From Barnesiella merdipullorum (GTDB lineage: Bacteria > Bacteroidota > Bacteroidia > Bacteroidales > Barnesiellaceae), in NCBI GenBank assembly GCA_019116365.1, contig DXBT01000025.1, positions 101,847 to 165,846 on the forward strand: a DNA stretch of 64,000 nt. Reading direction: 5' to 3'. Of this stretch, positions 42,074 to 51,116 are shown one piece after another. Positions within the stretch are counted from its first letter, which is position 1. Each line of letters opens with the position of its first letter. The notes under the pieces are model-generated. The model did not search any database and was not told where the DNA came from. It saw only the letters and a program-made list of their open reading frames with translations. The translations under genes were made by a program, and so were the position numbers.

Positions 42074-42270
42074 GTCGGTTTTTGTTTTTCACGCTCTTTT
42101 CGTTATCTTTACAGAAGATAGAATTCGGTTTGGCATAGTCAAACTTTGAAAACTTTGTTTTCTGTTTGTCACTGCACTCGACTTTGCCTATCTTTGGATA
42201 AAATAGGATGCGTCTCAGTATAAAAATCAAGCAAGCTTGTTTTTCTACTTTCGACTTTGCCTATCTTTGT
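42074..42270 (+). repeat. Promoter-bearing repeat, locus 5 (plus), tandem units
   Basis: Three successive units with boxes at 42104 (TATCTTTA, degenerate), 42189 (TATCTTTG) and 42262 (TATCTTTG), spaced 85 and 73 bases. The second unit has the hairpin GAAAAC-TTT-GTTTTC after TTCGGTTTGGCATAGTC; the third has GGATGCGTCTCAGTATAAAA and the CAAGCTTG variant. The last box is 32 bases before the yciH-like start. Confidence 0.8.
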
Positions 42271-42300
42271 TACACAAAAATGAACCCAAGAAAAGCCGCA

Positions 42301-42645
42301 ATGAAAAAAAATAACGACTGGAAAGATCGATTGAATGTGGTCTATTCGACCAATCCCGATTTCAAATTCGAAGTGGACGAGGAGGAAGAGGTTGAAACTT
42401 TGCCCCCGGCGAAACAGCAGTTGCGCGTCTCGCTCGACAAGCGTAACCGCAACGGCAAGTCGGTCACGCTCGTGACCGGTTTCGTAGGTACGGACGACGA
42501 CCTGCACACCTTGGCTAAGAAGTTGAAAACCAAGTGTGGCGTGGGCGGTTCGGACAAGGATGGCGAGATTCTGATTCAGGGCGATTTCCGCCAGAAGGTA
42601 TTGGAACTCTTGTTGGCCGACGGGTACAAGGCACGCATAATCTGA
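42301..42645 (+). CDS. SUI1/eIF1-like translation factor (YciH family)
   Basis: 114 residues. An N-terminal acidic tail (FKFEVDEEEEVETL) precedes the SUI1 fold: LRVSLDKRNRNGKSVTLVTGF, then LHTLAKKLKTKCGVGGSDKDGEILIQGDFRQKVLELL. This is the YciH pattern, a protein thought to influence start-site fidelity. I choose ATG 42301; the earlier in-frame ATG at 42280 would lie only a few bases from the predicted transcription start. Driven by the tandem repeat promoters; 10 bases before the AddA-like gene. Confidence 0.88.
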   Translation: MKKNNDWKDRLNVVYSTNPDFKFEVDEEEEVETLPPAKQQLRVSLDKRNRNGKSVTLVTGFVGTDDDLHTLAKKLKTKCGVGGSDKDGEILIQGDFRQKVLELLLADGYKARII

Positions 42646-42655
42646 GGGGGGCTGT

Positions 42656-45600
42656 ATGTTACACATCTACAAGGCATCGGCAGGGTCGGGAAAGACCTAT
42701 ACACTCACACTCGAGTATATCAAACTGTTGTTGGGTTATCGCGACGAGGAGGGCCGCTATCGCATTTACCGTCGCAACGACTCGGCGCATCGGCGCATCC
42801 TGGCGGTGACCTTTACCAACAAGGCTACCGAGGAGATGAAGCACCGCATTGTGGCTCAGCTCGACTTGTTGGCTCACCACCCCGACCAGTCGCCCTACCT
42901 CGATACGCTTACACGGCTTTTTGGCTGTGACCCCGGGCAGGTACAGGCTACGGCTGCCGAGACGCTCTATGTGTTGCTGCACGACTTTTCCTATTTTAAT
43001 ATCAGTACTATCGACCGCTTTTTTCAGCAGGTGTTGCGCAATTTCACCCGCGAGGTGGGGTTGCAGGGCAGTTTCGAGGTTGAGATGGACAACGATTTCG
43101 TGACCGCCTCGGCTATCGACCGCATGTACTCCGATCTCTCGGACGACGACCAGAAGGGCTTGCTCAACTGGCTGGTGCATTATGCCCAGGAGCGCATCGA
43201 GTCGGGCAACTGGTGGAGCCTGGGCAACCGGGCCGATCGCAAGGACGACTTGCGAGAGTTGGCCGGCGAGTTGTCGAAGGAGAATTACAAACTGTTTCGC
43301 GAATCGATTCTGACCCAAATCAAGGACAAGACAGTGCTCGACCGCTATCTGCGCGAGATGCGCCGCCTGAAGAGCGAGTTTGAATCGCTTTTGCGCCAAC
43401 TGGGCGAGACGGCCCGGTCGATTATCGAGAGACATGGCGTGCCGATGGACCGATTCAAGGGCAAGAGCCGCTCGTGGGCACTCTACTTTGGCAAGTTGGC
43501 CGATGGCAAGTATGACCCGCCTACCCAGACCTTCAGGGACAATGTCGATAATCGCGACAACTGGTTTGCCAAAAGCGACCGCCCCGAGTGCATCGACTCG
43601 CTGTATGCCGAGCTAAACCCGGTGATGCAGGAGGTGGTGACTGCCTTCGGGGAGCCCTATGTCCGTTACAATACGGCCTTGCAAAGTGCCAAATATATCT
43701 ATGCGCTGGGTATCCTGGTCGATATCGACCGCCGCATCGAGGAGTATGAACGCGAGCACAACGTGCTGCTGCTTTCCGATACGGCCGGTATCCTCAACGA
43801 GGTCATCAACGAAAACGATGCCCCCTTTATCTATGAGAAGATAGGGACGCGGGTAAATCACTTTATGATCGACGAGTTTCAGGATACCTCGAATCTGCAG
43901 TGGCGCAATTTCGCTCCGCTCATCGGCGAGAGTCTCAGTCACGACCATACCGACCTGATTGTGGGTGATGTGAAGCAGAGTATATACCGGTGGCGAAACT
44001 CCGACTGGTCGCTGCTCAATGAGGGGGTTCAGTCCTGTTTCCGACCGTCGCAGTATAGCGAGCGGTCCATGGATACGAATTACCGCAGCTGTGCCCGGGT
44101 TGTCGAGTTCAACAACCGCATCTTCGGCGAGGCGGCCGAGCGGCTTCAGCAGGAGTTGGAACGCGAGGTGCAGGAGTCGGCTCTGGTCGATGGAGACTTT
44201 GAGGTGAAGGTGCGCAAGGCTTATGCCGATATCGAGCAGAAGGTGTGCGACTCGAATCTCTCGCGGGGCGGTCGGGTAGAAGTGACCCTGTGGGAGGCCG
44301 ATACCCGCGACGATTTCTGCGACGAGGCCTTGTCGCGCATCCCCGACCTGTTGCGCGACCTGCAAGACCGGGGCTATTCGCCAGGCGATATCACCTTTCT
44401 CACACGAACGGCTCGCGAGGGTACCCTACTGGTCGATCTCTTGTTGCGGCTCAACGACGAGAATCGCGACCCACGCTATCGCTACGATGTCATTTCGAGC
44501 GAGTCGCTGCTCATCAAGAACTCGCCGGTTATCGGGTTGCTGGTGGGAATCTTGCGATACATCCAAAACCCATCCGACGAACTGAACCGGGTGATGGCGG
44601 TTTATGAGTATAACCGGCAGAAGTCGGCCGGGAGCGACGAGGCGGTGCTACTCTCCTATTTCGAACATCGCGGCGACATGGGGCAGCATCTCGACGACGA
44701 TTTCCTGCACTTTATCGACAGTGTGCGCAAGGAGCCTTTGTATGAAATGTGCGAACGCATCATTGCCCGCTTTACCCGGGTAGGGAACGATCGGGGCGAA
44801 CGGGTGTATATACAGGCTTTCCAGGATTATGTGCTGGACTATTGCCGCACCCACACGGCCGATTTGGCTTCGTTCCTGGCCTGGTGGGACGACAACGAGG
44901 AGAAGCTCTCGGTGACAACCCCGCAGGAACAGGATGCCATGCGGGTGATGACGATTCACAAGTCGAAGGGGTTGGAATTCAAGGTGGTGATTATCCCGTT
45001 TTGTAACTGGAAACTCGATCATCGTTCCGACAAGACCAACTTTATCTGGTGCCGCACGCAGGGCGAGCCCTTTTCGCAGATTCCCGTGCTTCCCTTACGA
45101 TACAGCAGTCGTCTGGCTCAGACCTATTATGCTACCGAATATTTCGACGAGAAGATGCACGCTTACATCGATAACCTCAATGTGGCCTATGTGGCTTTTA
45201 CCCGGGCCGGCGAAGAGCTACATATCTTTGCACCGGCACAGAAGAACCGGGCGAAGCGAGAGAGCGCAGGCAGTATATCGGCGTTGTTGAACGAGATACT
45301 TTTCCCCGAGGGTGGCGACGGCGGTGATTTGCATTACGAGACCGGCAGCGACTGGCGGGCTGGCGACAGGCCGGTGAGCGAGGTTGCGGGGCATACCATC
45401 GCCTCGGGAGTGTATCGCTCTATCGAGCCGGGCAACCGCCTGCACTTGCGGTTGCAGGGCAAGGGAGTATTCGGCGAGGGGAACGACCGGGCCTACGGTA
45501 CCCTCATGCACCGTATCTTGAGCGAGGTCGATACCCTCGACCGGCTGGACGATACGGTGGCCTCCTTTGTACAGACCGGCGAATTGTCGGTGGCCGAAGC

Positions 45601-45910
45601 CACAGAGACGCTCGGCAAGCTCGAAGAGTGGCTGGGCGACGAGCGGGTGAAGCCGTGGTTCTCGCTCGGGGCAAAGGTGTGGACCGAGCGTGAGATTTTG
45701 CAAGCCGACGGTTCGTTCTATCGTCCCGACCGGGTAGTCGAAACCCCCGATGGTGTGGCGGTTATCGACTATAAGTTCGGAGCCGTCGAACGGTCGTCCT
45801 ACAAGCGGCAGGTGCGTACCTACATGGAGCTTATCGGCGGGATGGGATATGCCCGGGTAACCGGTTTTATCTGGTATCTCTCTTTGGGAAAGATAGTACC
45901 GGTTGAATAA
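42656..45910 (+). CDS. UvrD/AddA-type helicase-nuclease
   Basis: 1084 residues. Walker A is ASAGSGKTYTLTLEYIKLL (about 7-14), motif Ia AVTFTNKATEEMKHR, motif II DEFQDTSNLQWRN, motif III VGDVKQSIYRWRNSD, motif V MRVMTIHKSKGLEFKVVIIP and motif VI YVAFTRAGEEL. The C-terminal RecB-like nuclease carries PDRVVETPDGVAVIDYKFG with the catalytic Asp-x-Lys. It would process DNA double-strand ends for recombination. No AddB partner gene adjoins it. It starts 10 bases after the SUI1-like gene, so they share a transcript. Confidence 0.93.
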   Translation: MLHIYKASAGSGKTYTLTLEYIKLLLGYRDEEGRYRIYRRNDSAHRRILAVTFTNKATEEMKHRIVAQLDLLAHHPDQSPYLDTLTRLFGCDPGQVQATAAETLYVLLHDFSYFNISTIDRFFQQVLRNFTREVGLQGSFEVEMDNDFVTASAIDRMYSDLSDDDQKGLLNWLVHYAQERIESGNWWSLGNRADRKDDLRELAGELSKENYKLFRESILTQIKDKTVLDRYLREMRRLKSEFESLLRQLGETARSIIERHGVPMDRFKGKSRSWALYFGKLADGKYDPPTQTFRDNVDNRDNWFAKSDRPECIDSLYAELNPVMQEVVTAFGEPYVRYNTALQSAKYIYALGILVDIDRRIEEYEREHNVLLLSDTAGILNEVINENDAPFIYEKIGTRVNHFMIDEFQDTSNLQWRNFAPLIGESLSHDHTDLIVGDVKQSIYRWRNSDWSLLNEGVQSCFRPSQYSERSMDTNYRSCARVVEFNNRIFGEAAERLQQELEREVQESALVDGDFEVKVRKAYADIEQKVCDSNLSRGGRVEVTLWEADTRDDFCDEALSRIPDLLRDLQDRGYSPGDITFLTRTAREGTLLVDLLLRLNDENRDPRYRYDVISSESLLIKNSPVIGLLVGILRYIQNPSDELNRVMAVYEYNRQKSAGSDEAVLLSYFEHRGDMGQHLDDDFLHFIDSVRKEPLYEMCERIIARFTRVGNDRGERVYIQAFQDYVLDYCRTHTADLASFLAWWDDNEEKLSVTTPQEQDAMRVMTIHKSKGLEFKVVIIPFCNWKLDHRSDKTNFIWCRTQGEPFSQIPVLPLRYSSRLAQTYYATEYFDEKMHAYIDNLNVAYVAFTRAGEELHIFAPAQKNRAKRESAGSISALLNEILFPEGGDGGDLHYETGSDWRAGDRPVSEVAGHTIASGVYRSIEPGNRLHLRLQGKGVFGEGNDRAYGTLMHRILSEVDTLDRLDDTVASFVQTGELSVAEATETLGKLEEWLGDERVKPWFSLGAKVWTEREILQADGSFYRPDRVVETPDGVAVIDYKFGAVERSSYKRQVRTYMELIGGMGYARVTGFIWYLSLGKIVPVE

Positions 45911-45996
45911 ATATAGGGAGCCGTTTTTTGGATATCCCGAATAATTGCCGGACCTTTGCCGAACCATACACTATGCTAAAAGTTTTTTTTTGACCA

Positions 45997-47328
45997 ATGA
46001 GACACATTATACGATTCTTGACAGTCGCTCTGTTGATTACTTCGGTATTCCCGAGCCGGGGAGAGATTACTCTGCGATCGGTTGCCCGTGATACGGTGGC
46101 CGATTCTCGTGATACGGCAGTCGATTTGCGCCCGCTCAACTCGTGGCAGCGCTTCAACCAGAAGGTCGATAAGGCCACTTCGTCGAAGTGGTTCCAGATG
46201 ACCTATGTGGGTGTGCCGCTCGTCGTGGCCGGAGTCTCCACCATACCGGGGCGTGAGCGTTTTCGCCAGTTGCGCAACGACTACGTCCCCCGATTTAAAT
46301 ATGAGTATGACAACTATCTGCAATATGCACCGGCCGTGGTGATGCTGGGATTGAAGGGCTTTGGCGTGGAGAGCCGCAGCTCGTGGGGCCGCATGCTGGT
46401 CTCCGATGCCTTTTCGGCAGCCATCATGGCTACGGTGGTCAACACCATAAAATATACGGCACATGTGCAGCGCCCCGATGGCAGCAACTACAAGTCGTTC
46501 CCCTCGGGCCATACGGCTACCGCCTTTATGACGGCAATGATGATGCACAAGGAGTATGGCGACCGCAGTCCGTGGTACAGTATCTCGGCCTTTACGGTAG
46601 CGGCTGTGACCGGTGTGAGCCGCCAGTTGAACAACCGTCACTGGGTATCTGATGTGCTGGCCGGAGCCGGTATAGGTATTCTTTCGACCGAGTTGGGTTA
46701 CTATTTGGCCGACTTGATATTTAAGGATAAGGGGTTGAACTTCGACCCTACTTATTATCCGTTGCTCGAGAAGCCTTCGTTTGTAGGCCTTTACATGGGA
46801 TTTTCGTCGGGGCTTGGCCGTATAGATTTGGGTCAGGGGATGAGGCTCAATACCGGTATCGGTAGCCGCATAGGTGTGGAGGGTGCCTATTTCTTCAACC
46901 AATATATCGGGTGCGGAGGTTTGGCTACGGTCTCGAACATACCGGTATCGCTCAATACCCAACCCGATGCCGCTCTCGAGCCTCTTGACGAAGGCCGGGC
47001 CATGGCGGGGGCCTATCTGCAGTATCCCTGTACGAGCCGTTGGTCGGTAGGCTGCAAGGCATTGGCCGGTTATAATTACATCCCATCGCATACCTTGGGA
47101 TGCGACGAGATCGATTTTAATCGCAATGGTTTTGTGTGGAGTGCCGGCGTGTCGATAGGATACATGATGAAGCGCAATTTGGGTGCTCGTTTCTTTTGCG
47201 ACTATACCTCGACTTCGACGTCGTACAGCCTGTTGCCTTCGCAGGAACTGGGCATACAGACCGCTCGCTCGGGCAACAGCGCGATTCATGCACTCACCTG
47301 GGGTGCTTCGGCCAATATACTCTTTTAA
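45997..47328 (+). CDS. PAP2-type phosphatase with C-terminal barrel-like extension
   Basis: 443 residues. After a signal peptide and linker, the PAP2 acid-phosphatase motifs appear in order: KYTAHVQRP, PSGHTATAF and SRQLNNRHWVSD. The second half (about 260-443) is beta-rich, Gly- and aromatic-rich and ends ...GASANILF, as in outer-membrane strands. Lipid-A phosphatases of the LpxF type in Bacteroides belong to the same superfamily; whether this protein dephosphorylates lipid A, undecaprenyl-PP or another lipid cannot be decided. It has its own terminator downstream. Confidence 0.88.
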   Translation: MRHIIRFLTVALLITSVFPSRGEITLRSVARDTVADSRDTAVDLRPLNSWQRFNQKVDKATSSKWFQMTYVGVPLVVAGVSTIPGRERFRQLRNDYVPRFKYEYDNYLQYAPAVVMLGLKGFGVESRSSWGRMLVSDAFSAAIMATVVNTIKYTAHVQRPDGSNYKSFPSGHTATAFMTAMMMHKEYGDRSPWYSISAFTVAAVTGVSRQLNNRHWVSDVLAGAGIGILSTELGYYLADLIFKDKGLNFDPTYYPLLEKPSFVGLYMGFSSGLGRIDLGQGMRLNTGIGSRIGVEGAYFFNQYIGCGGLATVSNIPVSLNTQPDAALEPLDEGRAMAGAYLQYPCTSRWSVGCKALAGYNYIPSHTLGCDEIDFNRNGFVWSAGVSIGYMMKRNLGARFFCDYTSTSTSYSLLPSQELGIQTARSGNSAIHALTWGASANILF

Positions 47329-47347
47329 TTCTGTTGGTAATATTATA

Positions 47348-47384
47348 TGAAAAGGGGCTGTATCATCGATACAGCCCCTTTTCA
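47348..47384. terminator. Bidirectional terminator
   Basis: At least 15 bp of perfect stem (47350-47364 / 47368-47382), extendable by two pairs, with a 3-base loop and A/T outer ends. It lies between the converging PAP2 and rpmH genes. Confidence 0.9.
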
Positions 47385-47402
47385 TATGTCGGATAAATTT
47401 TT

Positions 47403-47558
47403 TTAGAAAGGATGTCTTTCGTCCGAAACCGTCAGTTTGGCACGACCTTTTGCACGACGGCTGGCCAATACGCGACGACCGTTTGCAGTTGACATTCTCA
47501 AACGGAATCCGTGTTTGTTAATTCTTTTTCTGTTCGAAGGTTGAAATGTTCTTTTCAT
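47403..47558 (-). CDS. rpmH: 50S ribosomal protein L34
   Basis: 51 residues encoded on the minus strand: MKRTFQPSNRKRINKHGFR, then MSTANGRRVLASRRAKGR and an ending SDERHPF. Highly basic, the classical L34 sequence. It stands divergent from efp, not in the rnpA-rpmH-dnaA setting of many other bacteria. A minus-strand TATTTTTG box (47601-47608) lies 43 bases upstream. Confidence 0.98.
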   Translation of the reverse strand: MKRTFQPSNRKRINKHGFRLRMSTANGRRVLASRRAKGRAKLTVSDERHPF

Positions 47559-47659
47559 TGCCGTTATATTTTATCGTTATTATTCTTTATTTTCGGACTG
47601 CAAAAATAGATACTTTTTTTTAATAAACCAAGAGAAAACCTATTTTTGGGGAATTTCTT

Positions 47660-47690
47660 TTTGAGATTTTATTGATTTAGTTTACTTTTG
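47660..47690 (+). promoter_or_regulatory. efp promoter
   Basis: TTTG (47660-47663), an exact 19-base spacer and TACTTTTG (47683-47690), 59 bases before efp. The region is AT-rich and shared with the divergent rpmH promoter. Confidence 0.8.
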
Positions 47691-47749
47691 TAGGCCGAAA
47701 CTTCAGAGACAAAGAATAATATAATCGAAATAATAATATAAGATAAAGT

Positions 47750-48313
47750 ATGATTAACTCGCAAGACATTAAAAACGGGACCTGTATCCGTTTGGACGGA
47801 AAGCTCTATTTCTGTGTAGAATTTTTGCATGTAAAACCGGGTAAGGGCAACACGATTATGCGTACCAAACTCAAGGATGTGGTATCGGGTCGTGTGATTG
47901 AGCGCCGCTTCAACATTGGTGAGAAACTGGAAGATGTACGGGTAGAACGTCGTCCGTATCAATATTCCTACAACGAGGGTGAGCACTATCACTTCCTCAA
48001 CCAAGAGACTTGGGACGACCTGATTATCAACAAAAACCTCATCACGGGCGTTGATTTCCTGAAAGAGGGTATGGTTGTCGAGGTAGTTTCTGACGCTTCG
48101 ACCGATACGGTACTCTTTGCCGAACTGCCGGTGAAAGTTCAACTGGAGGTTACCTACACCGAGCCGGGCTTGAAAGGTGATACTGCAACCAACACGACCA
48201 AACCGGCTACCGTAGAGACGGGTGCCACGGTGCGTGTGCCTCTCTTTATCGAGACGGGCGAGATGATCGTTGTCGATACTCGCGACGGTTCGTATATCGA
48301 GCGTGCCAAATAA
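47750..48313 (+). CDS. efp: Elongation factor P
   Basis: 187 residues, three OB/KOW-type domains. The tip loop is KPGKGNTIMR with Lys32 at the position that is modified or acts unmodified at the P-site; VVSGRVIERRFNIGEKLEDV and GDTATNTTKPATVETGATVRVPLFIETGE are family-typical. It rescues ribosomes stalled at polyproline stretches. No modification gene (epmA, epmB, earP) is found in this window. Confidence 0.98.
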   Translation: MINSQDIKNGTCIRLDGKLYFCVEFLHVKPGKGNTIMRTKLKDVVSGRVIERRFNIGEKLEDVRVERRPYQYSYNEGEHYHFLNQETWDDLIINKNLITGVDFLKEGMVVEVVSDASTDTVLFAELPVKVQLEVTYTEPGLKGDTATNTTKPATVETGATVRVPLFIETGEMIVVDTRDGSYIERAK

Positions 48314-48338
48314 TTGTAACGTCAAACGAGATAACGAT

Positions 48339-48376
48339 AAAAAGCGGGTACTATCTATTGGTAGTACCCGCTTTTT
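48339..48376 (+). terminator. efp terminator
   Basis: 15-bp perfect stem (48339-48353 / 48362-48376) with an 8-base loop, ending in a run of T. Confidence 0.92.
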
Positions 48377-48402
48377 TCTTCCGGCAAGTTTAGCCCGGGC
48401 AA

Positions 48403-48436
48403 TTTGTGGCGGTTTGAAATTAAAAATGTATATTTG
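48403..48436 (+). promoter_or_regulatory. Promoter of the glycosyltransferase-radC pair
   Basis: TTTG (48403-48406), a 22-base spacer and TATATTTG (48429-48436), 23 bases before the glycosyltransferase start. Confidence 0.65.
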
Positions 48437-48459
48437 TACGAAACAGAATATTTGTCGCT

Positions 48460-49455
48460 ATGCCCTATTTCTCGATTATAGTGCCGGTGTATAATCGGCC
48501 CGACGAAGTGAATGACCTGCTCAAGAGTTTGTCACAGCAGACTTGTAAGGATTTTGAAGTTATCCTGGTAGAGGATGGCTCGACGGTGCGGTGTGCCGAT
48601 GCGGTGGCCCGCTACGAGTCGGCGGTCGATATACACTATTATTACAAGGAGAACGAGGGGCGTAGTATCGCCCGCAACTATGGGATGGAGCGGGCTTCGG
48701 GTCGCTATTTCATCTTCTTCGACTCCGATTGTGTGATACCCGAGCATTACTTCGAGGTGTTGGGCAAGGCTTTGCAACGGCACTATACCGATTGCTTCGG
48801 GGGGCCCGATGCCGCTCACGACTCCTTCAGCGATGTGCAGAAGGCCATCAACTATTCGATGACTTCGTTTCTCACCACGGGAGGAATCCGGGGTGGAAAG
48901 GTGCAGCTCGAGAAGTTCACGCCGCGCACCTTCAACATGGGATTTTCGCGCGAGGTCTATGAGCGGGTAGGCGGTTTCCGCGAGATGTTCAGTGAAGATA
49001 TCGACATGAGCACCCGTATCCGGCAGGCCGGGTTCGGTATCTCGCTCATCCGCGAGGCCTTTGTCTATCACAAGCGTAGGGTAAACTTGCGGCTCTTTTT
49101 CCGTCAGATCTATATTTTTGGAATGTCGCGCATCTCGCTCTATCTGCTCTATCCCGATACGTTGAAGCTGGTGCACTGGCTCCCGGCCTGTTTTGTGGTG
49201 GGGTCGCTGGCGATGATTGTGGGGGCCTGTTTCTGGTGGCCGGCCATATTGCCGCTGGTGGCCTATCTGCTGGCTATCTTTGTAGTCTCGTGGTGTGTGA
49301 ACAAGCGGCTCAAGATTGCAGCTCTCTCGGTCGTGGCCAGTGTGATACAGCTGGGCGGATACGGCTTGGGTTTCTTGAAAGCCTTCTTCCTGAAAGTGGT
49401 ATTGGGACGTGGTCGAGACGAGGCCGAGGAGGTGCGTCTGCGTAAAGGCAAGTAG
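48460..49455 (+). CDS. Family 2 glycosyltransferase, membrane-associated
   Basis: 331 residues. The GT-A nucleotide-sugar domain is clear: YFSIIVPVYNRPDEVNDLLKSL, VEDGST, FIFFDSDCVIPEHYFEVL (DxD-like DSD), and MGFSREVYERVGGFREMFSEDIDMSTRIRQAG. Two hydrophobic segments (about 235-275) precede a basic C-terminus. The acceptor is unknown; surface polysaccharide or glycolipid is likely. radC starts 2 bases after its stop. Confidence 0.92.
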   Translation: MPYFSIIVPVYNRPDEVNDLLKSLSQQTCKDFEVILVEDGSTVRCADAVARYESAVDIHYYYKENEGRSIARNYGMERASGRYFIFFDSDCVIPEHYFEVLGKALQRHYTDCFGGPDAAHDSFSDVQKAINYSMTSFLTTGGIRGGKVQLEKFTPRTFNMGFSREVYERVGGFREMFSEDIDMSTRIRQAGFGISLIREAFVYHKRRVNLRLFFRQIYIFGMSRISLYLLYPDTLKLVHWLPACFVVGSLAMIVGACFWWPAILPLVAYLLAIFVVSWCVNKRLKIAALSVVASVIQLGGYGLGFLKAFFLKVVLGRGRDEAEEVRLRKGK

Positions 49456-49457
49456 CC

Positions 49458-50159
49458 ATGGGTCGTAACCGCGAGAAGTTGACTATTGCCGAATGGGCGG
49501 CCGAGGACCGTCCGCGCGAGAAGATGATGCTGCATGGCATCCGGTCGTTGAGTAATGCCGAGTTGATAGCGATTCTCATTGGCTCGGGTAACGTGGACGA
49601 GACGGCTGTCGAGCTCTCGCAGCGTATTCTCAATGCTGCCGACAACAGTCTGAACAAGTTGGGGAAATATGGAATAGACGATTTTGTGAAGCCTTTCAAG
49701 GGAATAGGCGAGGCCAAAGCCATTACGATTATGGCGGCTCTCGAGATAGGTCGGCGCCGGCGCGACGAGGAGGTGCCTAAACGACCGGCAATCAATCACA
49801 GTGCCGATGTGTATAATCTGTTGCGTGGGCAGATGATCGATTTGCCTCACGAGGAGTTCTGGGTCCTTTTGCTCAACCGGGCCAACCGGGTAATTGATAC
49901 GCTGCGGGTGAGCCAGGGCGGTACCTCGGCGACGGTGGTCGATGTGAAGCTGATCATGCGGTCGGCCTTGCAGCAGTTGGCCTCGGCTCTTATTCTATGC
50001 CACAATCACCCGTCGAACAACCTGGCTCCCAGTGGTGCCGACGATAAGGTAACCAGCAAGATCAAGGCGGCTGCCTCGCTTTTCGATATTGCCGTGCTCG
50101 ACCATATTATCGTGGGCGAGGAGGGCTATTTCAGCTATGCCGACGAGGGTCGCTTGTGA
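49458..50159 (+). CDS. radC: RadC-family JAB/MPN domain protein
   Basis: 233 residues: an N-terminal helix-hairpin-helix part (LSNAELIAILIGSG, FKGIGEAKAITIMAALEIGRR) and a C-terminal JAMM metalloprotease-like domain with ILCHNHPSNNLAPSGADDKVT (His-x-His ... Asp zinc ligands). RadC proteins are widespread, but their role is not settled; an earlier DNA-repair assignment is disputed. It is coupled to the glycosyltransferase gene, with a gap of 2 bases. Confidence 0.95.
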   Translation: MGRNREKLTIAEWAAEDRPREKMMLHGIRSLSNAELIAILIGSGNVDETAVELSQRILNAADNSLNKLGKYGIDDFVKPFKGIGEAKAITIMAALEIGRRRRDEEVPKRPAINHSADVYNLLRGQMIDLPHEEFWVLLLNRANRVIDTLRVSQGGTSATVVDVKLIMRSALQQLASALILCHNHPSNNLAPSGADDKVTSKIKAAASLFDIAVLDHIIVGEEGYFSYADEGRL

Positions 50160-50186
50160 CTCCCATTCTCCCTTTGGTGATATCGT

Positions 50187-51047
50187 CTATTGGCTTATAC
50201 CGTATAAGATTTCGAGGTGACGGATAACGGTGTTGCCCATCAAGATACTCCCTTCTTCTGTGGGGTGTAGTCCGTCGTAGAGATATTTGTGTGCCAGAGC
50301 CTCTTCGGCTTTGGTAATTCCCGACTCGTTATACATATCAATCGTGGGGCAGCCCAGTTTCTCTCCGGCCAGTTGTATGGCTTCGACAAACAGGGGCAGT
50401 CGTGGCGGTAGGGGCGAGCGTTGTATGGGGGTGAGCAGGACTATTTGGGAGGAAGGGCAGTATTTGCGAATGACCGATACGGCCCAGTTGATGGCCCCGT
50501 AGAGTGTCTCCCGATTGGCTTCGTCGTAGGGTTTCTCCAGTTCGGAAATGTCGCCGATAGTTCCGCTGCCCGAGTCGTTTGTGCCGCATGAGATGATTAT
50601 CAGGAAGGGGTCGAATGTAGAGTCGGCACTCTTGCACCCCATGAGAGGCGAAGGCGTTTCGCTGTGAAACGGTTTGCCTTCGGCTTCGGGAATAACATTC
50701 CCTTCGGGTACTACCATTTGCAGAAATCGAAATACCTGGTTGGATATAACGTTGTTGGTATTGTTGCCATTGTATCGGGGATCGGGATTGGTATCGACGG
50801 CCGTGTAGCGATAGTCGGCCCAGCAGGCACTCGGTACGGCCAGGTTGGTCAGTTCCATGTCGAAGTGCCGGGCTGTGACCCAGGCCCACGAGTTGGATGG
50901 CGAGGTGATGCTGTTGCCCATTGCAACCATTTGTTTGCCAGCGAGTGACAGAGGTGTTTCTTCGGGTTGCTCGCTGTCGTGCGATTGGCAAGCGTCAAGC
51001 ACAAAAGCAAGTATGACGATGGCGACGAGAATAGAGAGGTGTTTCAT
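50187..51047 (-). CDS. SGNH/GDSL-type hydrolase lipoprotein
   Basis: 286 residues with a lipobox (FVLDAC) after the signal sequence. The four SGNH blocks are visible: VAMGNSITS (Ser), a Gly in the second block, IIISCGTNDSGSG (Asn) and DGLHPTEEGS (Asp/His). It is probably a surface or periplasmic esterase acting on acylated carbohydrate. Monocistronic; upstream is the terminator of the OmpH-like gene. Confidence 0.88.
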   Translation of the reverse strand: MKHLSILVAIVILAFVLDACQSHDSEQPEETPLSLAGKQMVAMGNSITSPSNSWAWVTARHFDMELTNLAVPSACWADYRYTAVDTNPDPRYNGNNTNNVISNQVFRFLQMVVPEGNVIPEAEGKPFHSETPSPLMGCKSADSTFDPFLIIISCGTNDSGSGTIGDISELEKPYDEANRETLYGAINWAVSVIRKYCPSSQIVLLTPIQRSPLPPRLPLFVEAIQLAGEKLGCPTIDMYNESGITKAEEALAHKYLYDGLHPTEEGSILMGNTVIRHLEILYGISQ

Positions 51048-51059
51048 AGGGTTATATGT

Positions 51060-51092
51060 AAAAGCCTGTTACCTTTTGGATAACAGGCTTTT
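51060..51092 (-). terminator. Terminator of the OmpH-like gene
   Basis: 12-bp stem (51060-51071 / 51081-51092), 9-base loop, T-run on the minus-strand side, 25 bases past the OmpH-like stop. Confidence 0.8.
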
Positions 51093-51116
51093 TATAAATA
51101 ATGTCAAGGATGTTTC

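Noticed and set aside
45976..47385. A 469-codon open frame antisense to the PAP2 gene
   Set aside because: It runs through the bidirectional terminator and opposes a gene with all PAP2 motifs.
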